Assembly: GCF_008086045.1 (NCBI RefSeq)
Contig: NZ_VSEY01000007.1
Coordinates: 248,001-312,000, forward strand
Length of the DNA stretch: 64,000 nucleotides
Direction of reading: 5' to 3'
From: Nonomuraea sp. PA05
GTDB lineage: Bacteria > Actinomycetota > Actinomycetes > Streptosporangiales > Streptosporangiaceae
The position numbers were made by a program, and so were the translations under genes. Of the stretch, positions 16,007-25,069 are shown piece after piece. The notes under the pieces were generated by a model that worked only from the letters and a program-made list of their open reading frames with translations, was not told where the DNA came from and did no database searches. Within the stretch, counting starts at the first letter, position 1. Every line of letters begins with the position of its first letter.

Positions 16007-17056
16007 ATGACCTTCGACTACGCGGCGCGCCGGGCGCGGCTCGCGGAGCTGCTGCCCGCCTGCGAGGTCCACGCCCTGCTCGTCACCTCCCCCGTCAACG
16101 TCCGCTACCTCACCGGCCTGGCCAGCTCCAACGCCGCCGTCCTGGTCAGGATGGACGGCACCGCGATGCTGGCCACCGACAACCGCTACATCGAGGCGGC
16201 ACGCACCCTGGACGTGCCGTCGGTCGAGGTCTCGGACGTGGCGGGCAGGCTCGCGGCGCCGGGCGTCGGCATCGAGGCCGCGAGCATGAGCGTGGCCGCC
16301 TACCGCCGCCTGGGGGACGGCCTCGGGGACGGGCTCGTGCCGCTGGGGCCGACGGTCGAGCTGCTGCGATCGGTCAAGGACGAGGACGAGCTGGAGCTGA
16401 TCCGCACCGCCTGCGCCATCACCGACGAAGCCTTCGCCGACGTCTGCCCGCGCATCGCCCCCGGGATGACCGAGCGCGAGCTGGCCGGGCTGCTCGAACG
16501 CCGCATGGCCGAGCTGGGCGCCGACAAGCCCGCGTTCGACACGATCGTGGCGGCGGGCGAGCACGGCGCGATCCCGCACCACGCCCCCACCTCGCGGGAG
16601 CTGCGCGCCGGCGACCTGGTCACCATGGACTTCGGCGCCCGCTACCAGGGCTACCACGCCGACATGACCAGGACGGTCAGCCTCGGCCCGCCCGCCGCCT
16701 GGCAGCGGGAGCTCTACGAGCTGGTCGCCGCCGCCCAGCGGGCCGGCAGGCGGGCGCTCGCGCCGGGCGCGCGGGCCGGTGAGGTGGACGAGGCGGCCCG
16801 CTCTGTCATCGAGGACGCCGGCCACGGCGGGCACTTCAGGCACGGTCTCGGCCACGGGGTGGGGCTGGAGATCCACGAGGAGCCGTTCCTGGGCCCCTCG
16901 CGGACCGGTAGACTAGAGGATCGAGTTCCGATCACCGTCGAGCCTGGGGTGTACCTACCGGGCCGGGGCGGCGTCCGGATCGAGGACACCCTCGTGGCAC
17001 GTGCGGGCGGGCCGGAACTTTTCACCAAGACGACCAAGGAGCTGCTCGTCCTTTAG
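16007..17056 (+). CDS. M24-family Xaa-Pro peptidase
   Basis: 349 residues: an N-terminal creatinase/prolidase-type domain ([17 protein letters not shown]) and a C-terminal pita-bread peptidase domain. Metal ligands are seen in [19 protein letters not shown] (two Asp), [11 protein letters not shown] (His), [14 protein letters not shown] (Glu) and GVRIEDT (Glu). It is expected to remove residues before proline in the cytosol. The gene is 26 nt upstream of efp; this M24-efp-nusB order is common in Gram-positive bacteria and suits EF-P's role in proline-rich translation. Confidence 0.93.
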   Translation: MTFDYAARRARLAELLPACEVHALLVTSPVNVRYLTGLASSNAAVLVRMDGTAMLATDNRYIEAARTLDVPSVEVSDVAGRLAAPGVGIEAASMSVAAYRRLGDGLGDGLVPLGPTVELLRSVKDEDELELIRTACAITDEAFADVCPRIAPGMTERELAGLLERRMAELGADKPAFDTIVAAGEHGAIPHHAPTSRELRAGDLVTMDFGARYQGYHADMTRTVSLGPPAAWQRELYELVAAAQRAGRRALAPGARAGEVDEAARSVIEDAGHGGHFRHGLGHGVGLEIHEEPFLGPSRTGRLEDRVPITVEPGVYLPGRGGVRIEDTLVARAGGPELFTKTTKELLVL

Positions 17057-17082
17057 AGCGGCCACACGCGGGAGAAGAACGA

Positions 17083-17643
17083 GTGGCGACGACCAACGAC
17101 CTCAAGAACGGCATGGTGCTGAAGCTCGACGGCGGTGAGCTGTGGGCCGTTGTGGAGTTCCAGCACGTCAAGCCGGGCAAGGGCGGCGCGTTCGTGCGCA
17201 CCAAGCTCAAGAACGTCCTCTCCGGCAAGGTCGTCGACAAGACCTTCAACGCCGGGGTGAAGGTCGAGGTGGCCAACGTCGACAAGCGCGAGATGCAGTA
17301 CTCGTACAAGGACGGCGACGACTTCGTCTTCATGGACACCGAGACCTACGACATGGTCAACGTGCCCAGCGGCACGGTCGGCACCGCCGCCAACTACATG
17401 CTGGAGAACACCCTGGCCACGGTGGCCTTCAACGAGGGCTCCGCGCTCTACGTCGACCTGCCCGCCGCCGCCGAGCTGACCATCGCCGAGACCGAGCCCG
17501 GCCTCCAGGGCGACCGCTCCACCGGCGGCACCAAGCCCGCCAAGCTGGAGACCGGCGCCGAGATCAAGGTGCCGCTGTTCATCACCACCGGCGAGAAGGT
17601 CAAGGTCGACACCCGCAGCGGCGAATACCTCGGCCGGGCCTGA
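17083..17643 (+). CDS. efp: Elongation factor P
   Basis: 186 residues with the three EF-P beta-barrel domains. EF-P rescues ribosomes stalled on polyproline. The tip loop reads [10 protein letters not shown]; its lysine (near residue 32) is the position modified in other bacteria. The end carries [10 protein letters not shown], the normal C-terminal signature. GTG 17083 has GGGAGAAG upstream. Many proteins in this window are very proline-rich (the kinases, FtsZ linker, MurF insert, 706-residue membrane protein), making EF-P important here. Confidence 0.97.
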   Translation: MATTNDLKNGMVLKLDGGELWAVVEFQHVKPGKGGAFVRTKLKNVLSGKVVDKTFNAGVKVEVANVDKREMQYSYKDGDDFVFMDTETYDMVNVPSGTVGTAANYMLENTLATVAFNEGSALYVDLPAAAELTIAETEPGLQGDRSTGGTKPAKLETGAEIKVPLFITTGEKVKVDTRSGEYLGRA

Positions 17644-17644
17644 G

Positions 17645-18055
17645 GTGTCGGCGCGGGGCAAAGCACGCAGGCGGGCGCTCGACATCCTGTTCGAGGCCGA
17701 GCTGCGCGGCGAGGATCCGCTGAAGATCCTCGCCGAGCGCGTGGAGCGGCAGGAGCCGCCGGTCAACGAGTACACCTCGGCCATCGTCGAGGGTGTCGCC
17801 AGGCACCACGCGCGCATCGACGAGCTGATCACCACCTACGCCGAGGGCTGGACACTCGACCGGATGCCCGCGGTCGACCGTAACCTGCTGCGCGGCGGCA
17901 CGTACGAGCTGCTCTGGATGCCCGGCGTGCCCGAGGGCGTGGTCATCAGCGAGTGGGTGCACCTGGCGGGGGAGCTGTCGACCGACGAGTCCCCGCAGTT
18001 CGTCAACGGGCTGCTGGCCCGCTTCAAGCAGCTCAAGCCAAGCCTCACCCTTTAG
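17645..18055 (+). CDS. nusB: Transcription antitermination factor NusB
   Basis: 136 residues with the all-helical NusB fold: KARRRALDILFEAELRG, DRMPAVDRNLLRGGTYELLW and PQFVNGLLARFKQL. With NusE (S10) it binds boxA RNA in rRNA leader regions and supports antitermination. One nucleotide separates it from efp, so it is part of the same operon. The start is GTG 17645. Confidence 0.95.
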   Translation: MSARGKARRRALDILFEAELRGEDPLKILAERVERQEPPVNEYTSAIVEGVARHHARIDELITTYAEGWTLDRMPAVDRNLLRGGTYELLWMPGVPEGVVISEWVHLAGELSTDESPQFVNGLLARFKQLKPSLTL

Positions 18056-18451
18056 ACACCCCCTTTGCTCGCGACTTCGCGGGCCGGGGTCGCGCGTTCG
18101 GGGTACGTTCCAACCACGCCGGCCTGCACCATGGCTCGCGAGGCGAGGGGCGTGCAACTGCCGCGCGGTCAGGCGTCGCTCCCGTCAGCCCGGGGCGGGG
18201 GCCTGACCGTGTGGCCGTGGCGAGACCGTACGGGAAATGGCGCGTCACCAGCCGCGACGCGCCCTTTTCCATGTCCGCCCGCTTTTCCGCGGCGTTGCGG
18301 AGGCCGTCCGGCGACCGGGCGCAACGGGTATCGGCGGCGGGGAGCGGGAGCTCCCGCGTACGGCGTAGGCTGGGGCCGACCACGAAGAAAGCCGTTCGCG
18401 ACGTGCACCTTCGCGGCGTGCGTAGTTCTGCGGGAGAGAGGCGAGCCGACG
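18056..18451. other. 396-nt gap between nusB and methyltransferase
   Basis: No convincing gene. The plus-strand frame that continues from the methyltransferase through this stretch encodes an Arg/Pro/Gly-rich product without a domain-like pattern. TAGGCT at 18366-18371 is a possible -10 about 80 nt before the methyltransferase; no good -35 is visible. Short self-complementary GC segments occur (CGCGACTTCGCG near 18070) but no strong terminator. Confidence 0.5.
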
Positions 18452-19207
18452 TTGCGTGCTGAAGGCGTCACCACGAGGACCCCGGCGGTGCGGACCGCCG
18501 TCGTCTGGGACGCGTTGCGGTCCATGCTTGCCGAGCGCACGGCGGCCACCGGCCGGGAGTCGCTCGACATCGTCGACGCCGGCGGCGGCACCGGCGGGTT
18601 CGCCGTCCCGCTGGCCGCGCTGGGCCACGCGGTCACCGTCGTCGACCCGAGCCCCGACTCGCTGGCCGCGCTGGAGCGCCGCGCCAAGGAGAAGGGCGTC
18701 AGCGTGCGCGGTCTCCAGGGCGACGCCGCCGACCTGGGCGAGCTGCTCCACCGCGACGCCGCCGACCTGGTCCTGTGCCACAGCGTGCTGGAGTACGTGG
18801 AAGACCCGATCAGCGCGCTGACCGCGGTCGCGGGCCTGCTGCGCAGGGGCGGCGCCGTCAGCGTGCTGGCCGCCAACCCCGTCGCCAGCGCGATCCACCG
18901 GGCGCTGTCGGGGCAGTTCGACGAGGCCAAGGCGGTGCTCGACGACCCGAGCGGCACCTGGGGCGACCGCGACCCCACCCCCCGGCGCTTCGCCGCCGAC
19001 ACGCTCGTGGAGCTGCTGAGCGCGACCGGGTTCGCGGTCGGCCCGATCCACGGCGTGCGCGTCTTCGCCGACCTGGTGCCCAGCCGGCTGGTGGACGGCG
19101 AGCCCGGCGCCGCGCAGGCGCTGGTGGAGCTGGAGCAGGCCGCCGCCACCCATCCCGTGCTGCGTGACATCGCGACGCAGCTCCACGTGCTCGGCCACCG
19201 CAACTGA
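18452..19207 (+). CDS. Class I SAM-dependent methyltransferase
   Basis: 251 residues with motif I VDAGGGTGGFAVPLA (about 41-55), the acidic post-I residue VTVVDPSPDSL and motif IV DLVLCHSVLEYV, a methyltransferase-11/25-type Rossmann domain. The late segment PIHGVRVFADLVPS resembles tRNA/ubiquinone-type methyltransferases such as CmoM/UbiE, but the substrate is not clear. The start is TTG 18452 with GGGAGAGAGG about 10 nt upstream; the long upstream extension of the frame is rejected. It precedes dinB but dinB has its own promoter. Confidence 0.85.
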   Translation: MRAEGVTTRTPAVRTAVVWDALRSMLAERTAATGRESLDIVDAGGGTGGFAVPLAALGHAVTVVDPSPDSLAALERRAKEKGVSVRGLQGDAADLGELLHRDAADLVLCHSVLEYVEDPISALTAVAGLLRRGGAVSVLAANPVASAIHRALSGQFDEAKAVLDDPSGTWGDRDPTPRRFAADTLVELLSATGFAVGPIHGVRVFADLVPSRLVDGEPGAAQALVELEQAAATHPVLRDIATQLHVLGHRN

Positions 19208-19239
19208 AAGAAGCTCGCATGCCTGCGCCCCTCGGTGTA

Positions 19240-19260
19240 GAACGCCTGTTCGGATAGACT
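19240..19260 (+). promoter_or_regulatory. LexA (SOS) box and -10 of dinB
   Basis: GAACGCCTGTTC (19240-19251) matches the actinobacterial/Gram-positive SOS box core GAAC-N4-GTTC; the flanks read TA and GG instead of TC and GA. TAGACT (19255-19260) follows as a -10 and ends 7 nt before the dinB GTG, so LexA bound here would cover the promoter and the transcript would be leaderless. Confidence 0.75.
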
Positions 19261-19267
19261 GGTCGGC

Positions 19268-20509
19268 GTGTCTCGCAAGCAGATCACCGGCATCGGCCCC
19301 GCTCCGCGGACCGGGGTCGATGACAGCGGCTGCCCGATCCTCCACGTCGACATGGACGCGTTCTTCGCCAGCGTCGAGCTGCTCGACCGTCCCGAGCTGC
19401 GCGGCCGCCCGGTGATCGTGGGCTCGCCCGCCGGGCGCGGCGTCGTGCTCAGCGCCACCTACGAGGCCAGGGCCTTCGGCGTGCACTCGGCGATGCCGAT
19501 GAGCAGGGCGCGCAGGCTCTGCCCGCAGGCCACGATCATCCCGCCCAGCCACGGCAAGTACTCCGAGGTCTCCAAGGGCGTCATGGAGATCTTCCACGCG
19601 ATCACCCCGCTGGTGGAGCCGATCGCGTCCGACGAGGCGTTCCTCGACGTCGGCGGGGCGCGGCGGCGGCTCGGCGCGCCCGCCGCCGTGGCCGCGATGA
19701 TCAGGGAGCAGGTCCTCGACCGCTACGGGATCACGTGCTCGGTGGGCGTGGCGAGCAGCAAATTCGTGGCAAAGCTGGCCTCCAAGCAGTGCAAGCCCGA
19801 CGGGCTGCTGGTGGTGCCCGCCGACCAGGTGGTCGACTTCCTCCATCCGCTGCCCGTGTCCGCCCTGTGGGGGGTCGGTGAGCGCACCGAGCAGTCCCTC
19901 GTACGCCTGGGCATCCGGACGGTCGGAGATCTGGCCAGAGTGCCGCCCAGCACGCTCCAGCGGGAGCTGGGGCAGGCCGCGGGGGGCCACCTGGCGGCAC
20001 TGGCCTGGGGGCGTGACGAACGGCCCGTGACCGCGCACGTGCCCGACAAGAGCATCGGCAACGAGGAGACGTTCGCGGCGGACGTCGACGACCCCGAAGT
20101 GATCAAGCGGGAACTGCTGCGCCTGTCGGAGCGGGTGGCGGCCCGCATGCGTAAGGCCGGTCACGTGGGAAGAACTGTAAGTGTGAAGCTACGCCGAGCC
20201 GATTTCACCACGATCAGTCGCTCGCGCACGCTGCGCGAGCCGACCGACGTGGCCCAGGTGATTTACGCCACCGCCTGCGAGCTGTTCGAGGCGGCCGGGC
20301 TCGACCGGGTGCGGTTGCGCCTGGTGGGGGTCCGGATGGAGAACCTTCGGCCGGCCGATGAGGCCACCCGCCAGCTCACTCTGGGGGAGAAGGAGACGGG
20401 ATGGCGCGAGGCGGAGCAGGCCATGGACAAGGCGATCCGAAGATTCGGGCCCGATGCGGTGCTCCCGGCGTCGCTTGTACGTGGCAAGCTTGATGAAATA
20501 GAGACATGA
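19268..20509 (+). CDS. dinB: DNA polymerase IV (Y family)
   Basis: 413 residues. Catalytic carboxylates lie in HVDMDAFFASVE and ASDEAFLDVGG; the helix-hairpin-helix segment ALWGVGERTEQSLVRLGIRTV and a little-finger domain (FTTISRSRTL) follow. A beta-clamp-binding pentapeptide-like QLTLG occurs near the C-terminus. This is an error-prone translesion polymerase. GTG 19268 without a Shine-Dalgarno lies directly after an SOS-box-covered promoter, so damage induction through LexA is likely. Confidence 0.95.
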   Translation: MSRKQITGIGPAPRTGVDDSGCPILHVDMDAFFASVELLDRPELRGRPVIVGSPAGRGVVLSATYEARAFGVHSAMPMSRARRLCPQATIIPPSHGKYSEVSKGVMEIFHAITPLVEPIASDEAFLDVGGARRRLGAPAAVAAMIREQVLDRYGITCSVGVASSKFVAKLASKQCKPDGLLVVPADQVVDFLHPLPVSALWGVGERTEQSLVRLGIRTVGDLARVPPSTLQRELGQAAGGHLAALAWGRDERPVTAHVPDKSIGNEETFAADVDDPEVIKRELLRLSERVAARMRKAGHVGRTVSVKLRRADFTTISRSRTLREPTDVAQVIYATACELFEAAGLDRVRLRLVGVRMENLRPADEATRQLTLGEKETGWREAEQAMDKAIRRFGPDAVLPASLVRGKLDEIET

Positions 20510-20739
20510 CGTTCGATGTCCGGACATGCTGGGGGCGCCCGTGTCAGGATTTTGGGGTAAGGGGGGCGAGATGGGCCACAATAGAGCCATGACGTCACCT
20601 CCGGTTTGGTCTGCGTTGGACGTTTGCTTTCGCCTACGTCTACAGCCTCGTATTCTGGGGATAACCGACCGCGAGGTTCGGACACCCCGTGTCGTCCGTT
20701 GCCGTCTTCCCCGTCCTGGGGCCGTCCTTGGGAGGCGCC

Positions 20740-21138
20740 GTGCCGCTCTCTGAGCACGAGCAGCGCTTGCTCGACCAGATCGAGCAGGCCCTCTACGCCG
20801 AGGACCCGAAGTGGGCCAACACCGTAAGGATCAGTGACCCGCGCAGCCATTACAAGCGTCGCCTCATCAAAGCCTCCATCGGCTTTGCCCTGGGCGTCGT
20901 CATCATGATGGTCGGCGTGGTGATGAGTCTGATCCCGCTCGGCGTCGGCGGTTTCGTGGTCATGCTCGCCGCGTGTCTGTGGGGCCTGTCCAGTTGGAAA
21001 AAGATGAATGGGTTCGGTGACACCGCCCCCGCCTCAGGCACGGCGCCTCCTCCGGGCAAGCAGGCCCGCAGGGGAAACCGGGGCAGTTTCATGGAGCGCA
21101 TGGAAGAGCGCTGGCGCCGTCGTCACGACGAGCGCTGA
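20740..21138 (+). CDS. DUF3040 membrane protein
   Basis: 132 residues: the conserved N-terminus PLSEHEQRLLDQIEQALYAEDP of DUF3040, two TM helices (about 47-68 and 73-90) and a basic tail (FMERMEERWRRRHDER). Actinobacterial family of unknown function, often near dcw or DNA-repair genes. GTG 20740 has GGAGG 4 nt upstream; the longer frame from 20689 is less likely. The 230 nt between dinB and this start hold TATTCT (20651-20656) as a possible -10 and no gene I can support. Confidence 0.85.
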   Translation: MPLSEHEQRLLDQIEQALYAEDPKWANTVRISDPRSHYKRRLIKASIGFALGVVIMMVGVVMSLIPLGVGGFVVMLAACLWGLSSWKKMNGFGDTAPASGTAPPPGKQARRGNRGSFMERMEERWRRRHDER

Positions 21139-21154
21139 TCGATAGACCGACGGT

Positions 21155-21187
21155 GTGCGGCCGCCCCCTGTCCGGGGACGGCCGCAC
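21155..21187 (+). terminator. Hairpin after the DUF3040 gene
   Basis: GTGCGGCCG (21155-21163) pairs perfectly with CGGCCGCAC (21179-21187), and the loop itself can pair (CCCC/GGGG). It lies 16 nt after the stop. A further inverted repeat, CCTGAGGC (21271-21278) with GCCTCAGG (21296-21303), lies between this and the opposing terminator. Confidence 0.75.
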
Positions 21188-21316
21188 GACGTGCGGTCGG
21201 TGTGAACGCGGTGCTCGACGGCGCCGCCAGGTGGTGACCGCCGGGGAGATACGGGGCCCCGGCAGCCACACCTGAGGCCGCCGGCCCGCCCGCGCGCCTC
21301 AGGCCGCCGTGATCCT

Positions 21317-21352
21317 CCTCGTGTGCGGATGATCCCTCACCCGCACACGAGG
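21317..21352 (-). terminator. Hairpin after the transglutaminase gene
   Basis: A perfect 12-bp inverted repeat: CCTCGTGTGCGG (21317-21328) and CCGCACACGAGG (21341-21352). It lies 11 nt beyond the stop codon of the minus-strand transglutaminase gene and separates it from the convergent DUF3040 gene. Confidence 0.8.
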
Positions 21353-21362
21353 CCTGAATCTT

Positions 21363-23810
21363 TCAGCCGCCCTTCTGGGCCGCCGTCCGCCGCAACCTGA
21401 TCGTCTCCAGCAGATCGAACCCGTCCAGCAGACGCTCGCCCAGCAACCGCAGCCGGCGCAGCGTGGAAGGCGGCAGCAGCACCGCCCGCACCCGCCTGCC
21501 CCGTGTCACCGTGATCGCCAGGGCCTGCCGCACCTTGCGCAGGTCCTTGCTCATGGGCTCGATCCGTCCCGGGTCCCTGGCGAACAGCACCCGCTCGACC
21601 GCCGAGGCGATGGCCGTGACGGCCGCCGCCGAGCCGGCGTCGAACTCGTACTGCTGGATCAGCCGCCGGGCCAGCGCCCGCGGCGTCTCGCTGGGCTCGC
21701 GGGCCATGCCGTAGTCGTACAGCACGTCGTCCAGTTCGGCCCACGCGGCGGCGACCGTGAGCTGGTTGCGGCCCGACACCATCCGGGCCGTCAGCTCGTC
21801 GGCGGGCTGTGACACCTTCCAGCCGAGGCTGCGCACCCGCCGGTTCCTGGTGATCAGTCGCAGCCCGGCCGGGATCAGCAGGACCAGCAGCAGCGCGGCC
21901 GCCCCGATGCCGATCTTGCCGATCAGCGGCATCGAGTCGTCGGGGGGCAGGGTGCCGGTCGCGACCGTGCCCTCGCGGTCCAGCTCGCGGGGGTTGCGCC
22001 GGGTCGCCGGGTTCTGCGGCTCGTCGGCGGAGGAGCTGCTCGCCCCCGGCGTCGGCGTGCTGCTCGTCCCGGGCGTCGACGTCGGCCGCGGCTGCGCGTA
22101 GGCGGGCACCCGCGCGCTGCCCTGCCCGGCCGCGCCCGACGGGGTCGGCTCGAACGGCAGCCAGCCCACACCCTCGAAGTACAGCTCAGGCCACGAGTGG
22201 GAGTCGTTCGTGCCGACCTCCCACCGGTCGCCGACCTGCATGCCGCCGGTGTAGCCGATCGCCACTCGCGACGGGATGCCCACCATCCTGGCCAGCACCG
22301 CCATCGCCGAGGCGAACTGCTCGCAGTAGCCGACCCGGTCACGGATCAGGAAGTCCCGCAGCGCCGAGCCGCTGTGCCCCTGCGTGCGCAGGTCGTACTG
22401 GAAGTTGCCCGGCTTGGTGAAGAACTCCTGCAGCTTCAGCGCCGCGTCGTAGGTGGTCTTGGCGTCCGCCGTGATCTTGGTGGCCAGGTCCCCGACCTCC
22501 GGCGGCAGGTCGCCGGGCAGGGCGAGGAAGCGCCGGTCCACCTCGGGCCTGATGCCGTCGAGGGAGTCGAGCAGGTCGGCGGTCGGCTCGGGCTCGCTGG
22601 TCGAGACGTCGTACTGGATGCCGGCGGCCTCCTCGCGGGTGGAGAAGACCATCAGCGTGTCCACGTCGGCCCGCCAGTCGCCGTCCACTCTGATCTCCCG
22701 CGGCGGGTACGGCAGCGGCAGGAACTGCAACTGCTCGATCTCGTCGCTGATCTGGATGTTGCTGACGACGTTGTTGACCTTCACCTCGGGGCCGAGCCCC
22801 GGCGGCTCGGGCAGCGGGCCGTTCTCCGTCCTGTTCTGCGGCGCGCCCTTGGGCTGCGTCATGCCGAACTGCTGGCCGTCGAACGTGTCCAACGCGTAGA
22901 TGCGCAGGTAGTGCGGTTTCTGGTCGTCGTTGGCGTAGGTCAGGACCACCCGCCGCTCCGGCAGGTCGAGCTGGCCCTTGAGGCTGGCGATCGGGTTCGC
23001 GATGCTGATCGAGTTGCCAGGCCCCGAGCCGCGCCCGCCCACGCCGAACGTGAAGAAGGACACCGGCTCCATCGCCGGCAGTGCCGCGGGCAGCAGCACC
23101 GCCAGCAGGATCGCGGCGAACCCGATGCGCTTGCCCGACAGCCGCATGGCGGTGGTGTCGGCGGAACCGCCGCCCGCCGCCGTCCCGGAGGTGGCCGGGG
23201 GGGTGGAGGTGGCCTGGCGGGTGCGGCGCACCAGCACCGCCCTGCCCCAGTGGCCCACTCGCTCGCGCCCGTCGGCGAGCAGCAGGCTGACGAAGCCGAG
23301 CGCCGCCACGATGAACGCCCACCAGCTGATCGGCTCGGTGAGGATCGTGGCCGGCACCGTGGCCAGCGCCAGCAGCGGCAGCCCCGACAGAGCTGCTCGC
23401 CGCACCCGCGCGGCGAGCAGGTCCACGGTGATCGCGATGATCGCGACGCCGCCGGCGGTCAGCAGCGTGATCCCCTCGGTCTCCGGTACGGGGGCCGCGA
23501 AGCGCTGGATGTCGGCCCAGCCGACGCCCAGCAGCCTGGCCAGCTCCAGCACCGACCCCTTGGTGGGGACCACCAGCGCCCACGCCTCCTCCGAGGCGAA
23601 GACCGCGGTCAGGTACATCCACGTCGCGGCCAGGCCGACCAGCGGCGCCGCCCAGGCGGGCAGGGACAGGCGGCTGCTCAGCAGGCCCGCCGCCACCACG
23701 GCCAGCACCGCGCCGAGCGACGTCCAGAACCAGCCGCCGCCCTGGAAGAGCGGGGAGAGCAGGAAGGCCGCGGTGAACGCGGACACCCCCGAGGCGATCG
23801 TCAGTCTCAT
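21363..23810 (-). CDS. TgpA-like membrane transglutaminase
   Basis: 815 residues: about six N-terminal TM helices, a large extracytoplasmic domain with a transglutaminase core, a Ser/Thr/Pro linker, one further TM helix (about residue 625) and a cytosolic DUF4129-like tail. The core has VGYCEQFASAMAVLARMVG (catalytic Cys near 497), NDSHSWPELYF (His near 536) and GWLPFEPTPSG, where Glu stands at the position that is Asp in many relatives. ATG 23810 has GGGAGGAG upstream and overlaps the DUF58 stop (ATGA). With MoxR and DUF58 it forms the standard three-gene cell-envelope module. Confidence 0.92.
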   Translation of the reverse strand: MRLTIASGVSAFTAAFLLSPLFQGGGWFWTSLGAVLAVVAAGLLSSRLSLPAWAAPLVGLAATWMYLTAVFASEEAWALVVPTKGSVLELARLLGVGWADIQRFAAPVPETEGITLLTAGGVAIIAITVDLLAARVRRAALSGLPLLALATVPATILTEPISWWAFIVAALGFVSLLLADGRERVGHWGRAVLVRRTRQATSTPPATSGTAAGGGSADTTAMRLSGKRIGFAAILLAVLLPAALPAMEPVSFFTFGVGGRGSGPGNSISIANPIASLKGQLDLPERRVVLTYANDDQKPHYLRIYALDTFDGQQFGMTQPKGAPQNRTENGPLPEPPGLGPEVKVNNVVSNIQISDEIEQLQFLPLPYPPREIRVDGDWRADVDTLMVFSTREEAAGIQYDVSTSEPEPTADLLDSLDGIRPEVDRRFLALPGDLPPEVGDLATKITADAKTTYDAALKLQEFFTKPGNFQYDLRTQGHSGSALRDFLIRDRVGYCEQFASAMAVLARMVGIPSRVAIGYTGGMQVGDRWEVGTNDSHSWPELYFEGVGWLPFEPTPSGAAGQGSARVPAYAQPRPTSTPGTSSTPTPGASSSSADEPQNPATRRNPRELDREGTVATGTLPPDDSMPLIGKIGIGAAALLLVLLIPAGLRLITRNRRVRSLGWKVSQPADELTARMVSGRNQLTVAAAWAELDDVLYDYGMAREPSETPRALARRLIQQYEFDAGSAAAVTAIASAVERVLFARDPGRIEPMSKDLRKVRQALAITVTRGRRVRAVLLPPSTLRRLRLLGERLLDGFDLLETIRLRRTAAQKGG

Positions 23811-25069
23811 GCCGCTCCTCCCGTCGGGCCGAGCGCGTACCTGCCGCGGTTGGCGGCGTCCTGCCACACCGAGGCGATCGAGGTGCCCGCGGGCAGCCGG
23901 ACGATGCGCCAGCCGTACCCGGCCAGCACGGTCTGCACGGCCTGGTGGTTCTCCTCGGCGGCCCGGTCGCGGCCCTCCCACGTGCTCACGTCGAGCAGGA
24001 CGGCCACGCCGGTGATGCCGCTGTGCCGCAGCCTGGCCAGCTCCCTGGCCTCGTCGGCGTCCATCGCGCCCAGCACCGCCACGATCAGCCCGTCGCCGCC
24101 GCCGGAGCGCAGCGCCGAGATGCCCATCTCCAGGGAGCGGGCCGGGCTGTGCCGTACCACGGCCAGGGTGTCGAGCAGCGAGTAGCTCAGGCCCGAGTCG
24201 GTCAGGTGCTCGGCGCCCTGGTCGGTGACCAGCCGCAGGCCGAGGCCCTCGTGGGCGAGGTGCACGCCGATGGAGGCCGCAGCCGAGACCGCCACCTCGA
24301 ACGACGAGCGCGGGCCCTCGCCGCGGTGGGCGTGCCGGCGCGTGTCCAGCAGGAGCGCGCCGCGGCTCTGCCACTGCTGCTCCTCGCGGCGCACCATCAG
24401 CTCGCCGTAGCGGGCCGTCGAGCGCCAGTGCACCCGGCGCAGGTCGTCGCCCTGCCGGTACTCGCGGGGGGCCACGTCGTCGTCGCCGGCCGCCGCCACG
24501 CTCCTGGTCCTGCTGTCGCCGCCGCCCGTCCACTCACCCGACAGCCGGACGTGCGGCAGCGCCGCGACGTGCGGCGTCACCACCAGCGTGTCGCTGATCG
24601 TGAACGAGCGGGTCAGCTCCACCAGCCCGAACGGGTCGGCGATGCGGATGGACAGCGGCCCGATCGTGTACCGGCCGCGCAGGTCGGACCGGACCCGGTA
24701 GTCGATCTCGCGCACGCCGCGCGGCTCGACCCGGTCCAGCACGAAGCGGGGCCGCACGCCCAGCGCGTACGGGACCGTGTCCTCGATGAGCAGCAGGCCG
24801 GTGGGCAGTCTGGTGACGTTCTCCAGCCGCAGGGTCACGGTGGCCTCTCCGCCCACCTCGGCCCTCGGCGGGTCCAGCCGCCTGGCGCAGCTCAGCCGGT
24901 ACCTGGTCCGCGCCACCACCATCGCGGCCAGCAGCGGCAGCGCCGTCACCAGGACGCCGATCCTGAACAGGTCGTTCTCGCCCAGGAGGAACGCCATCAG
25001 CAGGGCGGCGATCCCGGACGCCAGGAACGACCGCCCCCTGGAGGTCAGCGCCCGCATTCCCGCTCTCAC
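23807..25069 (-). CDS. DUF58-domain protein
   Basis: 420 residues with two N-terminal TM helices (about 14-50) and the DUF58 signature DLRRVHWRSTARYGELMVRRE. DUF58 proteins resemble VWA domains and partner with MoxR ATPases. The GTG start overlaps the MoxR stop (GTGA) and the end overlaps the transglutaminase start, so all three are co-translated. No enzymatic activity is known. Confidence 0.92.
   Translation of the reverse strand: MRAGMRALTSRGRSFLASGIAALLMAFLLGENDLFRIGVLVTALPLLAAMVVARTRYRLSCARRLDPPRAEVGGEATVTLRLENVTRLPTGLLLIEDTVPYALGVRPRFVLDRVEPRGVREIDYRVRSDLRGRYTIGPLSIRIADPFGLVELTRSFTISDTLVVTPHVAALPHVRLSGEWTGGGDSRTRSVAAAGDDDVAPREYRQGDDLRRVHWRSTARYGELMVRREEQQWQSRGALLLDTRRHAHRGEGPRSSFEVAVSAAASIGVHLAHEGLGLRLVTDQGAEHLTDSGLSYSLLDTLAVVRHSPARSLEMGISALRSGGGDGLIVAVLGAMDADEARELARLRHSGITGVAVLLDVSTWEGRDRAAEENHQAVQTVLAGYGWRIVRLPAGTSIASVWQDAANRGRYALGPTGGAA

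Noticed and set aside
18065..18451. Upstream extension of the methyltransferase frame
   Set aside because: Arg/Pro/Gly-rich sequence without pattern; TTG 18452 has a strong ribosome site and fits the family length.
22200..22330. Glu in place of Asp in the transglutaminase PTP segment as a sign of an inactive enzyme
   Set aside because: FEPTP is common in actinobacterial TgpA-like proteins as far as I recall, and Cys and His are present, so loss of activity is not supported.
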